Assembly: GCF_007828835.1 (NCBI RefSeq)
Contig: NZ_VIVL01000003.1
Span: 434,001 to 498,000 of the forward strand
Source of the DNA: Variovorax beijingensis
GTDB taxonomy: Bacteria > Pseudomonadota > Gammaproteobacteria > Burkholderiales > Burkholderiaceae_C
Direction: 5' to 3'
DNA length: 64,000 nt
Shown here: piece after piece, positions 40,574-48,482 of the stretch
Position numbering within the stretch: the first letter of the stretch is position 1
Layout: the number at the start of each line of letters is the position of its first letter
Translations under genes and position numbers: made by a program
The notes under the pieces: generated by a model
What the model saw: only the letters and a program-made list of their open reading frames with translations
Databases searched by the model: none
Told to the model about the DNA's origin: nothing

Positions 40574-40671
40574 GCTCGCCCCCAGGCTGCGCGCACTTCG
40601 TGTCGCTCCTCCCTCCCCCTACCGGGGGCAACACCAGAGGCCCGGCGGAGCCGGCTCCTCGGTGTTTCCCG
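40574..40671. repeat. Structured intergenic repeat-like element between binding-protein and permease genes
   Basis: Two stem-loops in tandem: CCCCC-TACC-GGGGG at 40615-40628, and an outer stem ACACC (40631-40635) / GGTGT (40661-40665) enclosing GAGGCCCGGC-GGA-GCCGGCTCCTC. The composition (GGCTCGCCCCCAGGCTGCGC at the start, a conserved-looking CTTCGTGTCGC) resembles interspersed extragenic repeats I recall from Comamonadaceae genomes. Copy number cannot be checked here. Its position suggests mRNA processing or partial termination after the binding-protein gene. Confidence 0.5.
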
Positions 40672-40700
40672 AATGAAATGCGGGCAATTCATTGGATCCT

Positions 40701-41621
40701 ATGAGTGGAATTCTTGTTCTCGAGCAGCTGCTCAACGGCCTCGGCTACGGGCTGATGCTGTTCCTGCTGGCAGCGGGGCTCACGCTGGTGTTCGGCATCA
40801 TGGACGTGCTGAACCTCGCGCATGGCTCGCTCTTCATGTCGGGCGCGTACCTGGCGGCCGAGGCGCACACGCGCACCGGCTCGTTCACGGCAGCCATCGT
40901 CATCGCGGTGGCGGTCACGGTGGTGGTGGCGCTGCTCCTCGAAGTGCTGCTGATGCGCCGCCTCTACACGCGCGACCACCTCGCGCAGGTGCTGGCCACC
41001 TTCGGCGTGATCCTGGTGGCCGATGACATCGTCAAGATGGCCTGGGGCCCGTCGCCGGTGATGGCACCGACGCCGGCCGCGCTGTCGGGGCCGATCGAGC
41101 TCGTGGACGGCCTGCCCTACCCCTCCTACCGCCTCGTGATCCTCGCCGGCGGCCTGTTGGTGGCGCTCGCGCTCTACCTGCTGGTGAACCACACGCGCAT
41201 CGGCATGCGGGTGCGCGCAGGCGCGTCCGACCGGCCGATGGCCGAACTGATGGGCGTGCGCGTGGGGCGCATCTTCAACGGCGTGTTCCTGCTCGGCGCG
41301 GCGCTGGCCGCGCTGGCCGGCGCGCTGATGGGACCGATCGTCGCGGTGCAGGTGGGCATGGGCGAGGCCATCCTGATCCCGGCGCTGGTGGTGCTGGTGA
41401 TCGGCGGCATCGGTTCGGTGCGCGGCGCCTTCGTGGCCGCACTGATGGTGGGCGTGGTCGACACGGTCGGACGCGCCTTCGTGCCGATGCTGCTGCGCGC
41501 CACGCTGCCGCCCGCCACCGCCGCCGACCTGGGACCGCTGTTCGCCGAAGTCGCGATGTACGCGCTGATGGTGGTTGTCCTGATCTTCCGGCCTTCGGGT
41601 CTCTTCTCGGCCCGATCATGA
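40701..41621 (+). CDS. LIV-type ABC transporter permease (LivH-like)
   Basis: 306-residue inner-membrane permease, about eight helices. LEQLLNGLGYGLMLFLLAAGLTLVFGIMDVLNLAHGSLFMSGAY is the usual LivH opening, and VLVIGGIGSVRGAFVAALMVG the C-terminal coupling region. The start ATG at 40701 is used; a TTG nine bases earlier is less likely. Its stop overlaps the livM-like ATG (ATGA). First gene after the intergenic repeat. Confidence 0.92.
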   Translation: MSGILVLEQLLNGLGYGLMLFLLAAGLTLVFGIMDVLNLAHGSLFMSGAYLAAEAHTRTGSFTAAIVIAVAVTVVVALLLEVLLMRRLYTRDHLAQVLATFGVILVADDIVKMAWGPSPVMAPTPAALSGPIELVDGLPYPSYRLVILAGGLLVALALYLLVNHTRIGMRVRAGASDRPMAELMGVRVGRIFNGVFLLGAALAALAGALMGPIVAVQVGMGEAILIPALVVLVIGGIGSVRGAFVAALMVGVVDTVGRAFVPMLLRATLPPATAADLGPLFAEVAMYALMVVVLIFRPSGLFSARS

Positions 41622-42598
41622 AGCCTTCCCCACGCTCTCTTGGCCTCGGGCTGCTCCTCTTGCTGCTCGCGGCTTTTCCACTGGTCGCGCCGCTGTTCGG
41701 GCTCGAGTTCTACATCGGCTTCGTGCGGCGCGTGCTCGTGGTGGCGCTGGCTGCGGCCAGCCTCAACTTCATCCTGGGCTTCGGCGGCATGGTGGCGCTC
41801 GGGCATGCGGGCTTCATCGGCATGGGCGCCTACACGGTGGTGGCGCTCAGCGATGCGGGCGTGGTGTCGGCCTGGGTGATGTGGCCTGCGGCCGTGCTCG
41901 TCGCCGGCCTCGTCGCGGCGCTGATCGGCACCGTGGCGCTGCGCACGCGCGGCGTGTACTTCATCATGACCACGCTGGCCTTTGCGCAGATGCTGTACTT
42001 CGCGGTGGTGTCGCTGCGGCGCTATGGCGGCGACGACGGCTACACGCTGACGAGCCGGCCCAGTTTGCTGCCGGGGCTGGACCTGGGCAACGAATCGAAC
42101 TTCTACTGGGCGGTGCTGGCCATCGTGGCGCTCGCGCTCTGGTGGCTGCAGCGCGCAACGCAATCGCGTTTCGGCCATGCGCTGATGGGCATCCGCGACA
42201 ACGAGACGCGCATGCGGGCCCTGGGCTATCCGGTGTTCAAGCTGCAGCTCGTGGCCTTTGCGATCGCCGGCGGCATCGCGGGACTGGCGGGCGCGCTGCT
42301 CGCGGGCGGCAATGGCTTCGTGAGCCCGGCGACGATGCACTGGACGCAGTCGGCCACGCTGCTGGTGATGGTCGTCATCGGCGGGCTCGGGCGCAGCTGG
42401 GGCGGGCCTGTCGGCGCCGTGGTCTGGCTGGTGCTCGAAGAGGCCTTGAAGCAGCACACCGAGCATTGGCACATGCCACTCGGGTTGTTGTTGATTGCTG
42501 TTGCACTGTGGGCGCCTAAAGGACTCGCAGCTTTGTACAAGCGCCGCTTGCCCCTCACCCCAACCCTCTCCCCAGAGGGGCGAGGGAGCAAAGCATGA
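41618..42598 (+). CDS. LIV-type ABC transporter permease (LivM-like) with a repeat-derived tail
   Basis: 326-residue permease with about nine helices. LNFILGFGGMVALGHAGFIGMGAY and LLVMVVIGGLGRSWGGPVGAVV are typical LivM segments. The normal protein would end near GLAALYKRR; the last about 15 residues, LPLTPTLSPEGRGSKA, are translated from a palindromic repeat (42550-42588) that sits inside the frame. The gene overlaps livG by four bases, so the repeat lies between two coupled genes without breaking the reading frame. Confidence 0.91.
   Translation: MKPSPRSLGLGLLLLLLAAFPLVAPLFGLEFYIGFVRRVLVVALAAASLNFILGFGGMVALGHAGFIGMGAYTVVALSDAGVVSAWVMWPAAVLVAGLVAALIGTVALRTRGVYFIMTTLAFAQMLYFAVVSLRRYGGDDGYTLTSRPSLLPGLDLGNESNFYWAVLAIVALALWWLQRATQSRFGHALMGIRDNETRMRALGYPVFKLQLVAFAIAGGIAGLAGALLAGGNGFVSPATMHWTQSATLLVMVVIGGLGRSWGGPVGAVVWLVLEEALKQHTEHWHMPLGLLLIAVALWAPKGLAALYKRRLPLTPTLSPEGRGSKA
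42550..42588 (+). repeat. Palindromic repeat inside the end of the livM-like gene
   Basis: GCCCCTCACCCCAACCCTCT followed by CCCCAGAGGGGCGAGGG. The hairpin CCCTCTCCCC-AGA-GGGGCGAGGG has one mismatch. I recognise this as a widespread repeat type whose translation, PLTPTLSPEGRG, recurs at the ends of unrelated proteins in many proteobacteria. Here it encodes the C-terminal tail of the permease. Confidence 0.7.
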
Positions 42599-43350
42599 GC
42601 CTTTTCAGAATCGAAGGGTTGGTCAAGCGCTTCGGCGGCTTGCTCGCAACCGACCATGTGAACCTCACGGTGGAGCGCGGCGAAGTGCATGCGCTGATCG
42701 GGCCGAACGGCGCGGGCAAGACCACGCTCGTGAACCTGATCACCGGGCTGCTCAAGGCCGATGCCGGGCGCATCCTGCTCGACGAGAAGGACATCACCGG
42801 CTTCAAGGACCACCAGCGCGTGGCGGCCGGCATGTCGCGCTGCTTCCAGGTGACGCGCGTGTTCGCCAAGGAAACGGTGCACGACAACCTCATGCTCGCG
42901 GCGCAGGCCCATGCCGGCAGCAGCCTGCGCTTCATGGCGCCGCGCGCGGCGGAACGCGGCCTGGTGGAACGCGCCGTGGCGCTGGCCGACCGCGTGGGCC
43001 TCGGCAGCGAACGCCACCGCATCGCGGGCACGCTGCCGCACGGCGCGCAGCGCGCGCTCGACGTGGCGCTGGCGCTTGCGGCCGAACCCAAGCTGCTGCT
43101 GCTGGACGAGCCGATGGCCGGCATGGGCCCCGACGAATCGGCGCGCATGGTGGAGCTGATCGAATCGCTGCGCGAGTCGATGGCCATCCTCTTGATCGAG
43201 CACGACATGGACGCGGTGTTCCGCCTGGCCGACCGGCTCACGGTGCTGGTGCAGGGGCGCGTGCTGATGAGCGGCACGGCCGACGAAGTGCGCGGGCATC
43301 CCGACGTGCAGGCGGTGTACCTCGGTACGGAAGCGGAGGGACACGCATGA
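42595..43350 (+). CDS. LIV-type ABC transporter ATP-binding protein (LivG-like)
   Basis: 251-residue ATPase: Walker A GPNGAGKTT, Walker B LLLLDEPMAGMGP, switch LIEHDMDAVFRLADR. The signature is weak: TLPHGAQRALDVALAL replaces the usual LSGGQ/SYGQQR, a pattern seen in several LivG proteins (PhGaQR). The C-terminal BCA_ABC segment ends DVQAVYLGTEAEGHA. Coupled by 4-base overlaps to both neighbours. Confidence 0.92.
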   Translation: MSLFRIEGLVKRFGGLLATDHVNLTVERGEVHALIGPNGAGKTTLVNLITGLLKADAGRILLDEKDITGFKDHQRVAAGMSRCFQVTRVFAKETVHDNLMLAAQAHAGSSLRFMAPRAAERGLVERAVALADRVGLGSERHRIAGTLPHGAQRALDVALALAAEPKLLLLDEPMAGMGPDESARMVELIESLRESMAILLIEHDMDAVFRLADRLTVLVQGRVLMSGTADEVRGHPDVQAVYLGTEAEGHA

Positions 43351-44066
43351 ACGCGGCCACCACATTGCTCGACGCGAAATCCGTCGAGGCCGGCTACGGC
43401 GCCAGCCAGGTGCTGTTCGGCATCGACCTGAAGATCGGCGCGGGCGAAGTGCTCGCGCTGCTGGGTCGCAACGGCATGGGCAAGAGCACGCTGCTGAAGG
43501 TGCTGACCGGCACGCTGTCGCCGATGCGCGGCAGCGTGCATTTTGGCGGCGCCGCCATCGGCGGCCACAAGCCCGATGCCATCGCGCGGCGCGGCGTGGC
43601 CATCGTGCCCGAGGGGCGGCACGTGTTTCCGAACCTCAGCGTCGACGAGCACCTGCGCGCCTTCGCGCGGCCCCGCCCCGGCAGCGCGCCGCGCTGGACG
43701 GTCGAGGCGCTGTACGGCCTGTTCCCGCGCCTCGCGGAGCGCAAGGCCAATGCGGGCAACCAGCTCTCGGGCGGTGAGCAGCAGATGCTGGCGATCGCGC
43801 GCGCGCTGTCGACGCATCCGCGCCTCCTGATCCTCGACGAGGCCACCGAGGGCCTGGCCCCCGTGATCCGCGAGGAGATCTGGCACTGCATCGCCACGCT
43901 CAAGGCCGAGGGCGAAGCGATCCTGGTGGTCGACAAGTACGTGCAGCGCCTGCTGCCGCTGGCCGACCGCCATGTGATCCTCGAGCGCGGGCGCGTGGTG
44001 TGGCAGGGCGATTCGGCCGCGCTCGACGCCGACCGGTCGCTCTGGACGCGCTACCTGGGCGTTTAG
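43347..44066 (+). CDS. LIV-type ABC transporter ATP-binding protein (LivF-like)
   Basis: 239-residue ATPase: Walker A GRNGMGKST, signature LSGGEQQMLAIARAL, Walker B LLILDEATEGLAP. The P in the usual DEPSxGL is replaced by A (DEATEGLAP), and the switch histidine after Walker B, usually LVEQN or LVEH, appears as LVVDKYVQ, a change also seen in some LIV systems of aromatic-compound uptake. It completes the transporter begun at 39365. Its end overlaps the convergent MFS gene stop by four bases. Confidence 0.91.
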   Translation: MNAATTLLDAKSVEAGYGASQVLFGIDLKIGAGEVLALLGRNGMGKSTLLKVLTGTLSPMRGSVHFGGAAIGGHKPDAIARRGVAIVPEGRHVFPNLSVDEHLRAFARPRPGSAPRWTVEALYGLFPRLAERKANAGNQLSGGEQQMLAIARALSTHPRLLILDEATEGLAPVIREEIWHCIATLKAEGEAILVVDKYVQRLLPLADRHVILERGRVVWQGDSAALDADRSLWTRYLGV

Positions 44067-45274
44067 GCGCCCGCCATCGCGGCAGCGCGCGGCCGACCCA
44101 GCGTGCGCAGGGCCAGTACCAGCACGACGGCCGAGCAGCACGCGATGCCCGCCACCATCGGCAGCGGCGTGCCGTTGGCGAATGGCGACACCAGCGCGAC
44201 CACCACCGCGCCGCCGGCGAAGTTCAGCGTACCGAGCAGCGCCGAGGCGGTGCCGGCCCGCACAGCGTGCCCTTCCATTGCGACCACGAAGGCCGACGGC
44301 ACGATCACGCCGTTGAGTCCGTAGACAACCATCAGCAGGCCGACCAGCGCGCCGAGCCGATCGACGCCCGACAGGGTCAGCGCGAGCAGCAGCCCCGCGA
44401 CGGCGGCATGCGCGACGACCGCCGTGCGCAGCACGCGGCGGATGCCGAAGCGCGCGGCGAGCCGGCCGTTGGCCTGCGAGACCGCGATCATCGACACCGC
44501 GTTCAATGAGAACAGTACGGCATACGTGCGCGGCGAGATTCCGTAGTGCGTACCCATTACGAACGACGAGTTCGCCACGTAGACGAAGAAGCCCGACAGC
44601 GTGATCGAGGCCATGGAAGCCACGGCCAGGAAATGCCTGTCGCGCAACAGCGCCCCGTAGGCAGCCATGGCGGCGCGCAGGCTGCTCTGCGCCCGCGCGG
44701 CCGGTGGCCTCGTCTCGGGCAGCAGCACCGCCACCATCGCCGCGGCCAGCACCGCCAGTACGCCAATCACCCAGAACACCGCGCGCCAGCTGGCCATTTC
44801 CGCCACGAAGCTGCCCACCAGGGGCGCGAGGATCGGCGACACGCTGTAGACCAGGATCAGCAGCGACATCAGACGCGCCGCCTCGGTGCCGGCATGCAGG
44901 TCGCGCACCACGGCACGCGGCGTCACCATGCTCGCGCAGGCGCCGAGTCCCTGCAGGAAACGGAAGGCGATCAGTACGCCGATGCTTGGTGCGAGCGCGC
45001 AACCGATGCTTGCGGCCACGAACACGGCAAGGCCAGCGTACATCGGCCGCTTGCGTCCGAACATGTCCGACAGCGGGCCGGCCACGAGCTGGCCCGCACC
45101 GCTGGCAATGAAGAAGGCCATCAGGCTGGCCTGCACCGCATGCGGGTCGGCGCCTAGCGCGTGCCCGATGGCCGGCAACGCGGGCAGGTACATGTCGATG
45201 GCGGAAGGTCCGATCGCGGTGAGCAGGCCCAGCACGACGGCGTAGCGGGAAAGTTGAGCGTTCGATGAGGACAT
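44063..45274 (-). CDS. Bcr/CflA-family MFS drug efflux transporter
   Basis: 403-residue inner-membrane antiporter with about twelve helices. LGLLTAIGPSAIDMYLPALPAIG and the motif-A region GPLSDMFGRKRPMYAGLAVFV are diagnostic of Bcr/CflA multidrug exporters, as is RFLQGLGACASMVTPRAVVRDL. The ATG at 45274 is chosen; upstream in-frame sequence overlaps the divergent AraC gene. It faces that AraC-family regulator across a 76-base gap, suggesting local regulation. Confidence 0.9.
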   Translation of the reverse strand: MSSSNAQLSRYAVVLGLLTAIGPSAIDMYLPALPAIGHALGADPHAVQASLMAFFIASGAGQLVAGPLSDMFGRKRPMYAGLAVFVAASIGCALAPSIGVLIAFRFLQGLGACASMVTPRAVVRDLHAGTEAARLMSLLILVYSVSPILAPLVGSFVAEMASWRAVFWVIGVLAVLAAAMVAVLLPETRPPAARAQSSLRAAMAAYGALLRDRHFLAVASMASITLSGFFVYVANSSFVMGTHYGISPRTYAVLFSLNAVSMIAVSQANGRLAARFGIRRVLRTAVVAHAAVAGLLLALTLSGVDRLGALVGLLMVVYGLNGVIVPSAFVVAMEGHAVRAGTASALLGTLNFAGGAVVVALVSPFANGTPLPMVAGIACCSAVVLVLALRTLGRPRAAAMAGA

Positions 45275-45350
45275 GCGCCAATGGTCGCGCTTGGGGCTGG
45301 ATGATTGAATAATCAACAGGCCGCGTTTCCTATTCATCCGTACAGAAACC

Positions 45351-46304
45351 ATGGACCCCTTGTCCGACGTGCTTTCGATGCTCACGGTGAGCAGCACGCT
45401 GTCTTCGCGCTTCGAGGCGTTCGGGCGCTGGGCCTTTCGCTACCCGCACTACGACTCGCACATCAAGCTGGGCGGCGTGCTCACAGGCCGACTGCTGCTG
45501 CAGATCGGAGACACGGGCGCGCCGGCTGCACTGGAAGCCGGCGATTTCTATCTGCTGACCAACGGCCAGCCATTCACTTCCTCCAGCGATCCGCCGGGCC
45601 CGGTACAGGACGGCATGCAGGTCAGCCGCGACCATCGCGGGCCCGACGGCGTGCTGCGCTACGACGGCCGGGGTGCGGGCGATGCCGAGGCAGTCACCAT
45701 GGCCAGCGGCCGCTTCACGCTCGACGGCGAGGCCGGCGAACTGCTGCTGCGCCACTTGCCGCCGCTGATCCACCTGCGCGCGAGCGACCCCGGCGCGCGG
45801 CCGCTCGTGGGGCTGCTCGACCTGCTGGGCTGGGAGACGGCCGAGATGCGGCCGGGTGCGTCGATCGCGCGCACGAATCTCGCCGCACTGGTGCTGGTAC
45901 AGGCGCTGCGCGTGCATCTGGCGAATGCGCCGCAGCCCGAAGGCTGGCTGGGCGCGATGGCCGATGCGCGCATCGGCGAGGCCTTGTCGCGCATGCACGG
46001 CGACATCGCGCAACCGTGGACCGTGGAGCGCCTCGCGCAGTCGGCGGGCATGTCGCGCACGGCCTTCGCGGTGCGCTTCAAGACGCTGACGGGGTCAACG
46101 CCGCTCGACTACCTGGGCGGCTGGCGCATGACGGTGGCGCGCAATGCGCTGCGCAACAGTGACGAGGCCATTGCGCGCATTGCCGAGCGCATCGGCTACC
46201 AGTCGGAGACGGCGTTCAGCGCTGCCTTCCGGCGCATGGTGGGCGAAAGCCCCGGACGCTTTCGCACGCAAGCTCGTGCGCGGGAAGGCACGGCGCCCGC
46301 TTGA
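45351..46304 (+). CDS. AraC-family transcriptional regulator with cupin sensor domain
   Basis: 317 residues: N-terminal cupin_6-like domain (about 1-190; HIKLGGVLTGRLLLQIGDTG, LEAGDFYLLTNGQPF) and C-terminal AraC HTH pair (about 205-300; WTVERLAQSAGMSRTAFAVRFKTLTGSTPLDYL, then RIGYQSETAFSAAFRRMVGESPGRFR). It is divergent from the Bcr/CflA pump and probably regulates it. The C-terminus runs up to the edge of a decayed SulP gene on the other strand. Confidence 0.88.
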   Translation: MDPLSDVLSMLTVSSTLSSRFEAFGRWAFRYPHYDSHIKLGGVLTGRLLLQIGDTGAPAALEAGDFYLLTNGQPFTSSSDPPGPVQDGMQVSRDHRGPDGVLRYDGRGAGDAEAVTMASGRFTLDGEAGELLLRHLPPLIHLRASDPGARPLVGLLDLLGWETAEMRPGASIARTNLAALVLVQALRVHLANAPQPEGWLGAMADARIGEALSRMHGDIAQPWTVERLAQSAGMSRTAFAVRFKTLTGSTPLDYLGGWRMTVARNALRNSDEAIARIAERIGYQSETAFSAAFRRMVGESPGRFRTQARAREGTAPA

Positions 46305-46314
46305 CCGACGTGCA

Positions 46315-46879
46315 CCGCTGCGGTCGATCTCGCGCACGTCGAAGGCGTCGCCCAGCATGTCGGCGGAAGCGAAGAACACCTGGCCGGTGACGCGGTAGAT
46401 TCGCGCGTTATCGGCGTCCTGTGCGGCATGCAGGTGCAGCAGCCGCGCCACCTTGAAGGTGAAGAACACGCCGCTGAGCATCACCGCGCTGGACATGCGC
46501 GGATGGCGCACCAGCGCGCGCAGCGAACCCCAGTCGAAGGTCGAGGCCGAGACCATCACCATGATCGCCACCAGCGCCGCCACCGGCACCTGCGACACCC
46601 AGGGCTTGAGCAGCACCATGGAGATCAGCAGGAACGCGCCCGCGAACAGCGTCGACACCCGCCCGCGGCCGACACCATGGCCGGACGGCCGCCCGTGAAG
46701 GCAATGACGATGCCGATGATGAAAGACGCGAACAACCCGACCGCCGGGTCGACGCCAGCCACGAAGGAGAAGGCGATGACATCGGGAATGAGCGCGAAGG
46801 TGGCGACGGCGACGGCCATGAGCTCGCGCGGGATGCTCGGGCACCACTCGGTGCGCAGGCGGCTGTGTGGGGAAGACAT
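46315..46879 (-). pseudogene. Decayed SulP-family anion transporter
   Basis: Fragments of a SulP (sulfate permease) protein in two frames on the minus strand. From 46879: SIPRELMAVAVATFALIPD, VDPAVGLFASFIIGIVIAF, TGGRPAMVSAAG; the frame then shifts and resumes at GRVSTLFAGAFLLISMVLL, PWVSQVPVAALVAIMVMVSA, and ends near RVTGQVFFASADMLGDAFDV. Compared with family order, the central five or six helices between VSAAG and GRVSTL are missing, and about 20 residues are missing again between AVML and SGVFFTFKVARLL. The STAS domain is cut off. It is not expected to make a working transporter. Confidence 0.82.
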
Positions 46880-46985
46880 GGATGGAGAACAGCCCGTGCG
46901 CGGCGACAGGCCGCGCCGCGCCTCACGGGCAGAGGGTCTCGATTGCAGGAAGGAGCGGCAGCCGCCCTCCCCCGCGCTCAGGGCT

Positions 46986-47699
46986 TCACACCGAACGCGT
47001 GATGCCGCCGTCCACGCGCAGGTTCTGCCCCGTGATGTAGCCCGCGCCCTCGGACGCGAGAAAGCCGATCACGGCCGCGATCTCGCTGCTCTTGCCGTAG
47101 CGGCCCATCGGAATGCGCGAGCGGAACTCGGCCTTCTCGGGCAGGCTGTCGATGAAGCCGGGCAGCACGTTGTTCATGCGCACGTTGTGCGCGGCGTAGG
47201 TGTCGGCGAACAGCTTGGTGAACGCCGCGAGGCCGGCGCGGAACACGCCCGAGGTCGGGAACACGGGGTCGGGCTCGAAGGCGGCGAAGGTCGAGATGTT
47301 GATGATCGCGCCGCCGCCCTGCTTCACCATGAGCGGCGCCACAAGCCGCGCCGGCCGCACCGCGCTCAGCAGGTAGACGTCCATGCCGCGGTGCCAGTCT
47401 TCGTCGCTGATGTCGAGGATCGGCGCGCGCGGACCATGGCCGGCGCTGTTGACCAGCACGTCGACGCGGCCCCACTGGGCCACGACCTTGTCGACGAGCC
47501 GCTGGAGGTCGTCGTTCGATTGGTTGGAGCCGGTCACGCCGATGCCGCCGAGCTCGGCGGCGAGCGCCTCGCCCTTGCCCGACGACGAGAGGATGGCGAC
47601 GCGAAAACCGTCGTCCGCAAGCTTGCGCGCCGCGGCGGCACCCATGCCGCTGCCGCCGGCGGTGACGATGGCTACTTTCTTGTTTTCTTCGGAAGACAT
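46986..47699 (-). CDS. Short-chain dehydrogenase/reductase-like protein lacking the Tyr/Lys pair
   Basis: 237-residue Rossmann protein. Cofactor motif TAGGSGMG (13-20) and NSAG (83-86) are present, and serine S136 is conserved in IINIS. The usual YxxxK is replaced: the aligned stretch PTSGVFRAGLAAFTK has S150 and R154. The rest of the C-terminal half (VRMNNVLPGFIDSLPE, GYITGQNLRVDGG) is otherwise normal. It is therefore a non-classical SDR, possibly a binding protein or an enzyme with altered chemistry. Last gene of the minus-strand catabolic cluster, 147 bases after the GST gene. Confidence 0.82.
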   Translation of the reverse strand: MSSEENKKVAIVTAGGSGMGAAAARKLADDGFRVAILSSSGKGEALAAELGGIGVTGSNQSNDDLQRLVDKVVAQWGRVDVLVNSAGHGPRAPILDISDEDWHRGMDVYLLSAVRPARLVAPLMVKQGGGAIINISTFAAFEPDPVFPTSGVFRAGLAAFTKLFADTYAAHNVRMNNVLPGFIDSLPEKAEFRSRIPMGRYGKSSEIAAVIGFLASEGAGYITGQNLRVDGGITRSV

Positions 47700-47846
47700 G
47701 CTTGGTTCCTTGGTTCGTTCATGCGGAACCCCGCATTTAGCCAAGGAATTGTTTCCCCTGCCAGGCGAGGATTTGCACCTGCGTTCGGGAGTGTGCGAAT
47801 GGTGCCCTGCCGGCGTGATCGCGCCCCGCACGGAATCGAACGCAAA

Positions 47847-48455
47847 TCAGGCAGCAGGCAGGGTCGCCTGCATCGAAGCCCGCCGGTTGAACACCTCGAA
47901 CCACTTCGCGCTGTTCGGCGCCTCGGCACGCCAGTCCACCGAGGGGAAGCGGAAGTCCATGTAGCCCAGCGCGCAGCCGAAGGCGATGGTGCCGATGTCG
48001 ACGCGGTCGCCGAAGGAAGGCGCGGCGGTCTCCAGCCATTCGAGGCCGGTGTGCACCTTGGCGAGCTGGCCATCGGTCCAGTCGGACCAGCGCAGTTCCT
48101 CGGGGCGCAGCACGGTCTCGTAGCGCGCGAGCAGCGCGGCGCCGGTCATGCCATCGGCGAGCGCGAGTTCGGTGAGGCGGGCCCAGCGTTCCTTGCCGCC
48201 GGCGGGAAAGAGCCTGCCCGACTGCGCGGCGTTCAGGTATTCGCAGATCACGCGGCTGTCGAACAGCACCTGGCCGTCGTCGGTGATGAAGGTGGGCACC
48301 TGGCCGAGCGGGTTCTTCGGGATGATGGTGGTGTCGCGCTTCACCGGGCCGGCCGCGCTGGGCAGCTTCTCGATGCGGTCGGCAACGCCGAGTTCGTGCG
48401 CCACGACCATGCACTTGCGCACAAAGGGGGAAGCGGGGGAGAAGAAGATTTTCAT
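47847..48455 (-). CDS. Glutathione S-transferase family protein
   Basis: 202 residues. The thioredoxin-like N-terminal domain begins MKIFFSPASPFVRKCMVVAHELG, with the SPxxRK glutathione-activating region (S7 or S9) and NPLGQVPTFITDDGQVLFDSRVI; the helical C-terminal domain follows (about 90-200). Overall it resembles YibF-type GSTs. Lies 28 bases downstream of the KstD-like flavoprotein, within the catabolic cluster; it may handle electrophilic intermediates, which is inference. Confidence 0.88.
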   Translation of the reverse strand: MKIFFSPASPFVRKCMVVAHELGVADRIEKLPSAAGPVKRDTTIIPKNPLGQVPTFITDDGQVLFDSRVICEYLNAAQSGRLFPAGGKERWARLTELALADGMTGAALLARYETVLRPEELRWSDWTDGQLAKVHTGLEWLETAAPSFGDRVDIGTIAFGCALGYMDFRFPSVDWRAEAPNSAKWFEVFNRRASMQATLPAA

Positions 48456-48482
48456 GATGGGGTGGAAGCGGGTTGTGTTCGT

